This document shows positions 55,201 to 62,538 of a DNA stretch of 64,000 bases, piece after piece (the stretch's first letter is position 1; each line of letters starts with the position of its first letter). Position numbers and translations under genes: made by a program. Source of the DNA: JBCCXL01 sp039191605 (GTDB taxonomy: Bacteria > Acidobacteriota > Thermoanaerobaculia > Multivoradales > JAHZIX01). The stretch is from positions 124,001 through 188,000 of the forward strand of contig JBCCXL010000002.1 in NCBI GenBank assembly GCA_039191605.1. Reading direction: 5' to 3'. The notes under the pieces were generated by a model. It was not told the DNA's origin. It searched no databases and saw only the letters and a program-made list of their open reading frames with translations.

Positions 55201-58200
55201 CCGGCGAAGACCCGGCTCAGGGGGTAGGCGTCCTCGAGATGGGGCTCTCTCTTCAACACGCTCCACTCCTCAGCGCGAAGCAGAGCGAAGGGAGGGGACT
55301 GGAGGGAGGCCGGCGAGTCGGAGGGATCCAGCGTATGAGGTCGCGCCACGGCGGCCATCCGCGACAGGGTGCGGTGGCCGAAGAGGTCGACGAGATCCAG
55401 CTCCAGCCCCGCTCGGCGGGCGCCCTCCTGCACCTGCAGGGCGCGGATGGAGTCTCCTCCGAGGGAGAAGAAATTGTCCTCCCGGCCCACCGTCTCGACC
55501 CCCAAGACCCGGCGCCAAATCGCCGCCAGGACCTCTTCGAACTCTCCCTCCGGAGCTCCGCCGCTGCCCCCCGCGGGGACTTCCACAGTGGGCAAGGCGC
55601 GGCGATCGAGCTTGCCGCTGCGGGTCAGGGGCATCTCGTCCACAGGCACGTAGAGGGAGGGGAGGTAGGCGGCCGGAAGCTGCCCCGCGAGGTAATCCGC
55701 GAGCCCTCCGGCCAAATCGTCGGCAAGACCAGCGGCCAGACCGGCGGATAAATCAGCAGACAAATCAGCGGAGCGTGCTTTCGAGGTCGGCTTCTCCACC
55801 GTCGGCGCGTTCTCGCCAGCAACCTCCGCGGCAATCTCCACGAAGGCCACCAGGCGACCGGCGTCGGCCACCACGGCGGCGCGCTCCACCGCCGGGTGGG
55901 TCTCCAGCGCCACTTCCACCTCACCGGGCTCGATGCGTACTCCCCGAACCTTGACCTGCCGGTCCACCCGGCCGAGAAACTCCAGCGCCCCATCGGGACG
56001 CCGCCGCGCCCGGTCTCGGGTGCGATAGGCGCGAGATCCCGGCTCGCTGCCGTCGGGCTCCGGCAGGAAGGTCTCCGCGGTACGACGGGGATCACCGAGA
56101 TAGCCACGGGCCAGCCCGGCTCCCGACAGGTAGAGCTCACCGGGAACACCCACCGGCACCGGACGATAGGACGAGTCGAGGACGTGCAGCCGCAATCCGT
56201 CGATGGGATGCCCGATGGGCACCGCAGCGGCGGCATCGGCAGGGCCGCAGAGCCACCAGCTGACGTCGATGGCCGCCTCGGTGGGGCCGTAAAGATTGAC
56301 TAGCCGAGATCCCGCGGGCCGAAGCTCCAGGAAGCGGGCCACCTGCTCGCGGCTCAGCGCCTCACCGCTGGTCACTACCTGACGCAGCGAGGTCAGCTGC
56401 TGGAGGTTGCCCAGGCCCAGGAAGTGGGTGAAGAGAGAGGGCACGAAGTGCACCGTGCTCACTCCCAGCTCGCCGATCACCTCCGCCAGGTAGGCGGGAT
56501 CCCGATGACCGCCGGGCCGAGCGACCACCATGGTGGCGCCGACCATCAGGGGCCAGAAGAGCTCCCACACCGAGACGTCGAAGGTATACGGGGTCTTGTG
56601 CAGCACCCGCTCGCCGGCATCGAGGGTGAGGGCTTCCTGCATCCAAACCAGGCGGTTGAGCAACGCCCCGTGGCTCACCACGACTCCCTTCGGCCGCCCC
56701 GTGGTGCCGGAGGTCAAGATCACGTAGGCGGGATGCTCGGGCCTCAGGGGCAGGCGCTGCGGGACGAGTTGCTGCGAGCTGGAGGCTCCCGCAGGCTCGA
56801 AGGGCAGGGAAAGGGCGGAGATCCCAAGATCCGAAAGCTGCCCCCTCAAGTCCTCCTCAGCAACGATGGCACAAGGGCGGGCGGTATCGAGCACCAGGCG
56901 CCAGCGCTGCGGTGGATCGTCGGCGGAAAGGGGCAGGTAGGCGGCACCGGCAAAGTGCGCGGCGAGCAGGGCGATCACGCGCTCCGGCGAGCGTCGAGCG
57001 AGCACCGCGACGACTGATTCGGGACCGGCATCGAGCTCTTCCAGCCGGGCGGCGAGAGCCAGGGCGCGGTGCACCGCCTCGCCGTAAGAGATCTCCGTAG
57101 AGCCCCCCTTGCCGTCCGCCGCCAGCAGCGCCGGCCGTTGCGGGTGCTCCCGGGCTGCCGCCAGGATTCTCTCCGGCACCAGCAGGCCGTCGACGCTCCC
57201 GGAGCCGGTGCTATTCCAGGTCTTCAGCTGCCGCCGCTCCGCCGCCGACAGCAGCGCTAGTTCCGCCAAGGGCCGCTGCGGGTCATCCGCCGCCGCCTTC
57301 AGCAGGCGTACCAGGTGATCCAGCAGCCGCGCTGCGGTCGCCGGTTCCCAGAGATCCCGATCCCACAGCAGGTCGAGCACCAGGTCGCCGCCGGGCAGCG
57401 GTACGGCGGTGAGCTCCAGCTCCACCTGACAAGCGCGGCGAGGCAGGTCGACGGAGGTCATCCGCAGGCCCCCGACCTCCACTTCGACGCCGGCAATGCC
57501 CAGAGCGAAAGCCGCCAGCCCCCGCTCCGGGTTCTCCGACTGCCAGGCGACGGAAACCTGAGCCAGAGGCGGCCGTGACGGATCGCGATCTTCCAGCTTC
57601 TCCGCCACCAGCTTCGAGAAGGGAACCTCTCCGTGGGCCAGAGATCCGAGAATTGCCCGCCCCTCTTCCTCCAGAACCTCAGCAAAGGTCCGCTCCATGG
57701 CGACGGGATTGCGCACCACCAGACGCCCGGCGAGGTAGCCGATCATGCGGGCCAGGCGGTGGTGGGAGCGCCCGGCGACGGGCGTCGCCAGGGCGAGGTC
57801 TCCCGATCCGCCGTGGCGCAGCAGCAGGGAACGCACCCCCGCCATCAGAACCGCAAAGGGGGTGACCCGGTGATGTGCGGCGAGCTCTTCTAGAGAGGAT
57901 CGAAGCGAGGGATCCGAAACCTGCAGGCTCGCCCCGCGACCGAGGAAGCGAGATCCCCGGGGGTGGTCGGGAATCAGGTCGAGATCTTCCGGTAGGGGAT
58001 CGAGGATCTCGTCCCACCAGCGCCGGGCGGACTCCCCTTGGCTACCCTGGAGACGCTGCTGACGCCAGCAGCCGGCGGCTACAGGATCGGTGAGGACCGG
58101 CTGAGGAGCCCCCTCCACAATTCCCCCACAGAGGGCCCCCAGCTCCTCGACCAGAACGACGAAGGAGGTCAGGTCCGCCACCAGGTGATGCATCACCAGA

Positions 58201-60668
58201 AGGAGCACGTCCGGGGCCGCCCCCCGGCGCAGGAGACGAAATCGCAGCGGCGGCGCCGACTCCGGGTCGAAGGGCCTCTGAGACTCCTCCTCCAGAATCG
58301 CCGTGAGGCGCTGGTGATCCCAATCCTCCGCCGCCAGCTCCTCCCAATCGAGCACCGGCTGCTCGAGGATCTCCTGCACCGGCATCCCCTCGACGGCCGG
58401 AAAGCGGGTGCGCAGCGCGGCATGACGCTCCACCAGGGCGGTTGCAGCCTGCCGCAGGCGATGGGGATCTACCCCGTCGGCGAGCTCCGCGGCGGCAGCG
58501 ATGTGGAGAGCCGCCGACTGGGGAGCCCGGCGATGCTCGATCCACAGGCCCATCTGGCCGTCCGAGAGGGGATACTGCCCCGGAGTCACGGGGGCCCCTG
58601 GCACCTGCCCCTCGCCGCTGGCGGCCGCTGTGGACTCCAGCGAGGCGGGCTCGAGCGAGGCCAGCTCCGCGAGAGAAATCCCTTCCAGGAGGTCGGTTCC
58701 CTGAATCGCGACGCCCAGCTCGCTCTCCAGCCGGTAGGCCAGCTCGGTGGCCGCCAGCGAGTCGAGGCCCTGCTCCACCAGGGGGCGATGGGGGTTCAGG
58801 GAGCGTCCCATCACGGCCTTCGCCGCTGCCGACAGCCAGGAGAGTCGATCCTCGCCGGGGCCGGGAACCACTCTTCGCTCCCGAGCGATTACGGAGACCC
58901 GGCGATCATCGATCAGCTCGGAATCCCTGGCTTCGGCAAGGAGGTCAGCATGGAGCACCGGCAGCTCTCCCGCCGCCAGCTGATCTCGGCAGGTCGAGCG
59001 ACGGATCTTTCCCGACGAGGTTCGGGGGATTCCTCCGATGCGCACCAGCGCTACGGTCTCCGTCGTCACCTCGAGCTCCACCGCCAGCGCGCCGCGCACC
59101 GCTGCCGCTAACTCAGCGGAGTTTCCCTTCCAGGTACGGGGCATCTCGAGGACCACCACCAGCCGCTCCTCCCCGCCCTCTTCAACAGTGAAGGCGGCGC
59201 TGGCCTCTACCGCTGCTCCGAAGGCTTGAGCCGCCTCCACGGCGATCAACTCGAGATCCTGGGGATAGAGATTGCGCCCCCGTATGACCAGCAGATCCTT
59301 CAGCCGACCAGTGACGAAGAGCTCACCTCGCGCATCGAAGAAACCGAGGTCGCCGGTGCGCAGAAATCCTCCATCGCCCTCTTCCCCTGCTAGACGAGCG
59401 CCGAAGGTTCGCTGACTTTCCTCCGGCCGCCCCCAATATCCCGCCGCCACGCTGCCGCCTCGGATCCAAATCTCCCCCACCGCCCCGGACTCTAGACGCC
59501 GTCCGCTTTCGGCATCGGCGATCACCACCTCCTGCCCTCCCCAAGGCCGCCCGCAGGAGATCAGAGTTCGAGCTCCGGGGTTGGTGGTGGAGAGAGCGCG
59601 GTTGCGATCGAAGGCCGCTGCGTCGAAGGCGTGGGCGCTGCTTCCGGCGCCGGGTTCACCGCCGGTGACGAAGAGAGTCGCCTCGGCCAGGCCGTAGCAG
59701 GGGTAGAAGGCAGCGGGGTCGAAGCCCCTCGAACCAAAGTCCTGAGCAAAAGCGTCCAGAGTCGCCGCCCGCACCGGCTCCGCACCATTGAAGGCAGTAC
59801 GCCAGCAGGAGAGATCGAGGCCCTCCCGCTCTTCCTCGGGGATCCGCCGAACGCACAGGCTATAGCCGAAATCGGGCCCGCCGCTGGTGGTTCCGCGATA
59901 CCGGGAGATCGCCTCGAGCCAGCGCCGCGGCCGCTGAATGAAGGCAGCGGGAGGCAGCAGAATGCAGCGACCGCCGCAATACAGGGGCTGCAGCACGGCG
60001 CCCAGCAGCCCCATGTCGTGGTAAAGGGGCAACCAGCTCACCACCACCGAGCTCTCCGACTGCCCAAAGGCCCGCTGGATCTGCTCTTGGTTGTGGAGGA
60101 TGTGGCGGTGCTGCACCACCACACCCCGGGGCCGCCCGGTGGAGCCCGAGGTGTACTGCACCATCGCCACCCGGGAGGCCTCCGCCGTCGGCTCCTCCCA
60201 ATCGTCGGCGTCCGTCAGCGGGATCTCGTCCACCGCCAGCCGCACGCAGGAAGCCAGCTCCTCCTGAGTCTGCGCCGCTCGAGTACCGGCGCCTCCAGCC
60301 TCGAGCATCCAGCGAGGCTGCGCGTCCTCGAGGATCGACCTCAAGGCCGCAGAGGGACGTCTCGGGCGAGGCGGATAGGCCGGCACGGCGATCCGCCCCG
60401 CATACAGGCAGCCGAGGAAGGCGACGATGAAATCGAGGCCTGGGGGGAAAAGGAGCAAAGCCCGGTCTCCCGGCTCTCCCTCCCTTTGCAGCCGCGCTGC
60501 CACCGCCCGAGCTCGCTGATCCAGCTCACCATAGGTGAGGGATCCGTCCACCTCCTCACCGCGAGCGAGGAAGTCGAAAGCGGGGCGATCCGGAGCCTGC
60601 GCTGCTCGAGCGCGGACGATCCCGTCGAACGTGGTCCAACCAGCTCTTGGCTTGCGAACCGATCCCAT
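52200..60668 (-). CDS. NRPS-A: fatty acyl-AMP ligase-ACP-C-A-PCP-(His-less C)-A, loading subunit
   Basis: Initiation subunit of 2822 residues. GGAGGG lies about 6 nt before the ATG at 60668. A fatty acyl-AMP ligase spans about 1-585 (YTSGSTGRPRG about 174) and would load a fatty acid onto the PKS-type ACP (EQGLDSLAATEL, Ser about 636). C1 reads HHLVADL (about 828), both His present, and would acylate the first residue. A1 (about 1318) has pocket D-V-W-H-V-S-L-I-D, a serine code. PCP1 about 1738 (LGGDSIRAL). The next condensation domain reads AEPLLDG at about 1949: the catalytic His is replaced by Glu. A2 (about 2423) again has D-V-W-H-V-S-L-I-D (Ser). The protein ends after A10 (GKIDRRALP) and a helical tail, without a carrier; NRPS-B supplies it. 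The architecture indicates an N-acylated peptide. Confidence 0.94.
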   Translation of the reverse strand: MGSVRKPRAGWTTFDGIVRARAAQAPDRPAFDFLARGEEVDGSLTYGELDQRARAVAARLQREGEPGDRALLLFPPGLDFIVAFLGCLYAGRIAVPAYPPRPRRPSAALRSILEDAQPRWMLEAGGAGTRAAQTQEELASCVRLAVDEIPLTDADDWEEPTAEASRVAMVQYTSGSTGRPRGVVVQHRHILHNQEQIQRAFGQSESSVVVSWLPLYHDMGLLGAVLQPLYCGGRCILLPPAAFIQRPRRWLEAISRYRGTTSGGPDFGYSLCVRRIPEEEREGLDLSCWRTAFNGAEPVRAATLDAFAQDFGSRGFDPAAFYPCYGLAEATLFVTGGEPGAGSSAHAFDAAAFDRNRALSTTNPGARTLISCGRPWGGQEVVIADAESGRRLESGAVGEIWIRGGSVAAGYWGRPEESQRTFGARLAGEEGDGGFLRTGDLGFFDARGELFVTGRLKDLLVIRGRNLYPQDLELIAVEAAQAFGAAVEASAAFTVEEGGEERLVVVLEMPRTWKGNSAELAAAVRGALAVELEVTTETVALVRIGGIPRTSSGKIRRSTCRDQLAAGELPVLHADLLAEARDSELIDDRRVSVIARERRVVPGPGEDRLSWLSAAAKAVMGRSLNPHRPLVEQGLDSLAATELAYRLESELGVAIQGTDLLEGISLAELASLEPASLESTAAASGEGQVPGAPVTPGQYPLSDGQMGLWIEHRRAPQSAALHIAAAAELADGVDPHRLRQAATALVERHAALRTRFPAVEGMPVQEILEQPVLDWEELAAEDWDHQRLTAILEEESQRPFDPESAPPLRFRLLRRGAAPDVLLLVMHHLVADLTSFVVLVEELGALCGGIVEGAPQPVLTDPVAAGCWRQQRLQGSQGESARRWWDEILDPLPEDLDLIPDHPRGSRFLGRGASLQVSDPSLRSSLEELAAHHRVTPFAVLMAGVRSLLLRHGGSGDLALATPVAGRSHHRLARMIGYLAGRLVVRNPVAMERTFAEVLEEEGRAILGSLAHGEVPFSKLVAEKLEDRDPSRPPLAQVSVAWQSENPERGLAAFALGIAGVEVEVGGLRMTSVDLPRRACQVELELTAVPLPGGDLVLDLLWDRDLWEPATAARLLDHLVRLLKAAADDPQRPLAELALLSAAERRQLKTWNSTGSGSVDGLLVPERILAAAREHPQRPALLAADGKGGSTEISYGEAVHRALALAARLEELDAGPESVVAVLARRSPERVIALLAAHFAGAAYLPLSADDPPQRWRLVLDTARPCAIVAEEDLRGQLSDLGISALSLPFEPAGASSSQQLVPQRLPLRPEHPAYVILTSGTTGRPKGVVVSHGALLNRLVWMQEALTLDAGERVLHKTPYTFDVSVWELFWPLMVGATMVVARPGGHRDPAYLAEVIGELGVSTVHFVPSLFTHFLGLGNLQQLTSLRQVVTSGEALSREQVARFLELRPAGSRLVNLYGPTEAAIDVSWWLCGPADAAAAVPIGHPIDGLRLHVLDSSYRPVPVGVPGELYLSGAGLARGYLGDPRRTAETFLPEPDGSEPGSRAYRTRDRARRRPDGALEFLGRVDRQVKVRGVRIEPGEVEVALETHPAVERAAVVADAGRLVAFVEIAAEVAGENAPTVEKPTSKARSADLSADLSAGLAAGLADDLAGGLADYLAGQLPAAYLPSLYVPVDEMPLTRSGKLDRRALPTVEVPAGGSGGAPEGEFEEVLAAIWRRVLGVETVGREDNFFSLGGDSIRALQVQEGARRAGLELDLVDLFGHRTLSRMAAVARPHTLDPSDSPASLQSPPFALLRAEEWSVLKREPHLEDAYPLSRVFAGLVFHCEHSEDYEVYVTSVVVKGRFDRGAMERALEALVARHPIFRTSFDLGGFRRPLQKVHRRVEPVLEVVEASDWSQDESAMEAWLQAESRRPFDWSQAPLLRVTVHRFDEYGFEGERFRLTVAEPLLDGWSVARLLRELLEDQAAEAAGRSTSREALRTTPRHHLELELDALASEESQEFWQRVLDDAPRGRLPAASGEAGERRLFFEVDAMVSAALVRAAQELGLPLKSLLLAVHVAVMGRLTGEDDVLTGMLLNGRPEGPDAERTLGLFLNPVGLRLRLGNRSWAQLAQAAMDAERELLPHRRFPMAELLRSQGGELLFDGLFNFTHFHVYRELEEIPGLEVLRGDASDQTYYPVTAQVHQDYGTGRLLLALDIRGPQHGGPDAALAREIGESYLEAFTAAAANPRAPHHARAQLLAADFERERRWNATQTRWRGQGESLHGLLAERAALEGEREAVRCGDRALSYRQLMARSEQLATALVAAGVQPDQPVAVCVERSPELLVALLGVLWAGGAFVPLDPEHPGGRLEWIVQDSLEGLSRPVVVADSALLRRSPALAEALKGSDVVAVEEGEADARLSSLGSVPPVHVDQLAYVLYTSGSTGRPKGAGISHRAIVNRLLWMQQTFGLERGEAVLHKTSIGFDVSLWELFWPLVAGARVVMAPPGPAPTPQAVAELVRSAGISTLHFVPSLLASFLETSEVSAAGASLRRVVVSGEALPADVVARFFERFPRSPRSRNVLGTEPGPGPGLHNLYGPTEAAIDVTHHPCVPEDVAAAIPLGGPVSNTLLRILDRHLRAAPAGVSGELALGGVQLARAYLGKPALTAATFVPDPLAQSPGQRLYRTGDRARRRRRDGVIEFEGRLDHQIKLRGQRIEPGEIEAALRDQPGVVDAVAGLREIKGQLRLVAWLVVSDGEPDLGQIRRQLALRLPHFMVPSELVPLQELPRTASGKIDRRALPSPASEVSEERLEALLAMVRDLPEQEVRARLDTLKGDSSS

Positions 60669-61032
60669 GTTGGCCCTCCGCTATGGGGGCATATCGGAGC
60701 TCTGTTCGAGATCCGAGCATCTCATTTACACGACAAGCAGCCATTTCGCAATGACTTGATTACAAATCTGAGCTACCCACCGACGCCTTGGCGCCTGATG
60801 CGCAGCCCGTGCAGAGCGTCTTTCTCTTGGTGAGGGGCTGAGGCAGTAAGCCCAGCTCCACCGGCCTCAGAAGGCTGGTTGAGAAATCGCTCCGTTGAGC
60901 GGGGAGTGGGTGTAGCGCGGGGAGCTAGCTGTCTAGCTAGCGCCTAGCGGTATCCTGGTGGCGGAGCGGCGAGACACCCCGGGGTGAGGGGTAATGCCTT
61001 GCATCCATGCCGGTTAGGAAGAGAGAGGGGGT
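60669..61032. other. Gap between NRPS-A and the small membrane-protein gene
   Basis: No gene is supported in these 364 nt. On the minus strand there is a weak promoter-like pair (see 60723-60751). Also present are a perfect 12-bp palindrome CACCCCGGGGTG (60975-60986) and a short hairpin, AGCTAG-CTGT-CTAGCT, near 60923-60938. No Fur-like site or T-tailed terminator is evident, so transcription from the upstream gene may continue into the operon. Confidence 0.6.
60723..60751 (-). promoter_or_regulatory. Weak candidate promoter of NRPS-A
   Basis: Minus strand: TTGCGA (60746-60751), a 17-nt spacer, then TAAATG (60723-60728), about 55 nt before the ATG. The -10 match is poor. Listed because it lies in the AT-richest part of the leader. 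Confidence 0.25.
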
Positions 61033-61353
61033 TTAGGCGGAGGGAGGCCCCCGCGGGCTGCAGATGCCGCTAGAGGCCTGGGACACGAAGAGGTTCGGCG
61101 AGGCGTCTACCTGGCCCGCAAGCACCAGACTAGAAGGCGGTGCGGGGAACTCAAATCCCTGAATGGCGAGATTTTTATACTTGCAGGCAGCACATTCGTG
61201 ATCGGCTTCTTCAGCGGCGTGGTGATGAAGATGAATCTGGCCAAAGAAGGAGCCAGAAAGCATGAGCAATGCGAGTACCGACGCCACTAGCACCAGCCGG
61301 CGGCAAGGCGCCAAGCGGGAGGGTGCAGAGGGCGATTGAAAACGATTACTCAT
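61033..61353 (-). CDS. Small His/Cys-rich membrane or periplasmic protein, putative metal binding
   Basis: A 106-residue product from the ATG at 61353 (an in-frame ATG lies 6 nt further upstream). A basic N-terminus is followed by one hydrophobic segment (about 20-38, LVLVASVLALLMLSGSFFG). Directly after it comes HLHHHAAEEADHECAACKYKN, with four His, CxxC and further acidic residues. The rest is low complexity and Pro/Ser-rich. I do not recognise a named family with certainty; small proteins with one hydrophobic segment plus His and CxxC motifs of this kind often accompany metal-uptake loci. It lies upstream of and co-directional with the siderophore genes, and a Fur-like inverted repeat overlaps its start. 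No strong Shine-Dalgarno is visible. A metal-sensing or metal-handling role is inference. Confidence 0.6.
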   Translation of the reverse strand: MSNRFQSPSAPSRLAPCRRLVLVASVLALLMLSGSFFGQIHLHHHAAEEADHECAACKYKNLAIQGFEFPAPPSSLVLAGQVDASPNLFVSQASSGICSPRGPPSA

Positions 61354-61358
61354 TATCA
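61337..61358. promoter_or_regulatory. Fur-box-like inverted repeat
   Basis: Plus-strand arms TGAAAACGATT and ACTCATTATCA form an imperfect 11+11 inverted repeat (8 of 11 paired). On the minus strand the right arm reads TGATAATGAGT, close to the Fur half-site GATAATGA. It covers the start codon of the small membrane protein (61351-61353) and lies just downstream of a promoter-like pair. Iron-dependent repression would fit the siderophore genes that follow. Assigned by eye. Confidence 0.5.
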
Positions 61359-61366
61359 TCAAGGCG

Positions 61367-61395
61367 ACTATCGCATAGGTATAACCCGATGGCAA
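61367..61395 (-). promoter_or_regulatory. Candidate promoter upstream of the Fur-like site
   Basis: Minus strand: TTGCCA (61390-61395), 17-nt spacer, GATAGT (61367-61372). The -35 matches 5 of 6 consensus bases and the -10 matches 4 of 6. A start point some 7 nt downstream would fall in the Fur-like repeat and leave a very short leader for the small protein. Confidence 0.4.
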
Positions 61396-61841
61396 TAAAT
61401 TTCGCCAAGGTCTTAAACTCGACTCTCAAGCGCGCTGCGCCTTCCACTCCACCCCATCCTGCACTGCAAAGCTCCGCGCGGAACGGCGCTGCGCCACCCC
61501 CTCCGACAAGGCTCCCCCACACCTCGATTCGCGGCTTCAGGGGCCATTGCAGGCTTTGCCCGGCTACCCAAGGCACTTATCGAAGTCCCACCACGGCGCC
61601 CTGAGTGGGACGCAGTCTCCCGCCAGGGCCATCTATGGGGGCTCTCTGGACGGGGCTCTCCAAACGGGGCGCGGTCTGGACTGAGCTGTCTAGACGGGGC
61701 CGTCTTTGGGGGCCCAAAATGACAGAAGGCGCGGGCCGGAATTCCGGCACCGCGCCTCCAGGGCGGGTTCTCCACGAGATGCTCGCGGAGACAACCGACT
61801 GCGGCGGGCCTGGCAAGGTGCCGGACCGCCTGTGCGTCACG
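61396..61841. other. Intergenic region downstream of rplI
   Basis: No gene supported. It holds a strong hairpin (61729-61757) and a stretch at about 61640-61720 with several imperfect copies of a gacggggc-containing motif. A GTG-started frame at 61577-61840 follows the rplI stop but has no Shine-Dalgarno, no recognisable domain and a repeat-derived sequence. Confidence 0.6.
61729..61757 (-). terminator. Terminator-like hairpin after rplI
   Basis: Arms GGCGCGG+GCCGG and CCGGC+CCGCGCC pair with one bulged base around an AATT loop. On the minus strand the stem is followed by TTCTGTCATTTT. It lies 85 nt past the rplI stop and probably separates ribosomal-protein transcription from the siderophore region. 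Confidence 0.65.
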
Positions 61842-62291
61842 CTACTCTGTCGCCGGAACCACCGTGACCTTCAGCTCAGCGATCACCTCGGCGTGAAGAT
61901 CCACCGGAATCAGATGCTCACCGACGCTCTTGATCGGGTTATCCAGCTTCAGGCGCCGGCGATCGATGGTCACTCCCTGCTCTTGCAGTGCTTCGGCGAT
62001 ATTGATCGCCGTCACCGACCCGTACAGGGTGCCGGACTCACCGACCCGCTTAGTGATGTTGATCGAGAGGTTGGAGAGGGTCTCCGCCACCTCCAGCGCC
62101 GCCTCCCGTTCCCGGGTGTGGCGCGCGTCGATCTTCTTCCGCTGCTGCTGAAAGTAGGCCAGGTTGGCTCGATTGGCCTCTAGCCCGAGGTTCTGAGGCA
62201 GCAGGTAGTTACGGGCATAGCCGGGCTTGACGCTTACCACGTCGCCGCGCTTGCCAAGGGTGCGAATATCGGACAGGAGAATGATGTCCAT
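61842..62291 (-). CDS. rplI: 50S ribosomal protein bL9
   Basis: Binds 23S rRNA near the L1 stalk base. The 149 residues show the N-terminal domain (MDIILLSDI, LGKRGDVVSVKPGYARNYLLPQ at about 11-32), the long connecting helix rich in Arg/Lys/Glu (about 40-75) and the C-terminal domain. Length is normal. GGAGG sits 8 nt before the ATG at 62291, and the gene starts 14 nt after rpsR. It ends in TAG, which shows TAG is used as an ordinary stop codon in this genome. Confidence 0.98.
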   Translation of the reverse strand: MDIILLSDIRTLGKRGDVVSVKPGYARNYLLPQNLGLEANRANLAYFQQQRKKIDARHTREREAALEVAETLSNLSINITKRVGESGTLYGSVTAINIAEALQEQGVTIDRRRLKLDNPIKSVGEHLIPVDLHAEVIAELKVTVVPATE

Positions 62292-62305
62292 GATGACAGC
62301 CTCCC

Positions 62306-62536
62306 TCAGTCCGTGGTGTAAGGCAGAAGCGCTAGATGACGGGCGCGCTTGATCGCCTTCTGGAGCATTCGCTGATACTTGGCGCTAGTACCGGAAATCC
62401 GCCGAGGCAGGATCTTCGATCGCTCGGGCGTGAACTGCTGCAGCAGCTTCACGTCCTTGTAGTCGATGTACTCGATGCGCTCGGCGAGGAACTTACAGAC
62501 CTTGCGGCGACGAAAGTATGTACGACGTCGGGCCAT
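62306..62536 (-). CDS. rpsR: 30S ribosomal protein bS18
   Basis: Small-subunit protein that pairs with bS6 on the platform. The 76 residues include YKDVKLLQQF and the conserved ILPRRISGTSAKYQR. The ATG at 62536 is preferred: GGAGGG lies 6-7 nt upstream, while an in-frame TTG two codons earlier would overlap that site. It starts 2 nt after the rpsF stop. A CxxC zinc motif is not present; a single Cys is at about residue 14. Confidence 0.98.
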   Translation of the reverse strand: MARRRTYFRRRKVCKFLAERIEYIDYKDVKLLQQFTPERSKILPRRISGTSAKYQRMLQKAIKRARHLALLPYTTD

Positions 62537-62538
62537 GA

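Larger units (their letters stand above)
39..60668 (-). other. Siderophore biosynthesis and uptake operon
   Basis: Thirteen co-directional genes run without a convincing internal terminator. Junctions are ATGA overlaps at 52200-52203, 50281-50284, 49184-49187, 24340-24343, 23306-23309, 2248-2251 and 1160-1163, GTGA at 39357-39360 and TTGA at 16728-16731. There are gaps of 17 nt before the receptor gene and 4 nt before the binding-protein gene. NRPS-E and NRPS-F are instead separated by an in-frame TAG-ATG. Biosynthesis genes come first and uptake genes last, so one transcript could make both the siderophore and its import system. No MbtH-like protein, phosphopantetheinyl transferase, siderophore exporter or ornithine N-oxygenase is present in the window. 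That the whole array is one transcript is inferred from spacing. Confidence 0.8.

Noticed and set aside
60975..60986. 12-bp palindrome CACCCCGGGGTG as an operator
   Set aside because: Perfect but short and GC-only in a GC-rich region; no known regulator site that I recognise and no second copy noticed.
61577..61840. Open frame after rplI
   Set aside because: GTG start with no Shine-Dalgarno, repeat-derived residues, and a strong terminator-like hairpin inside.
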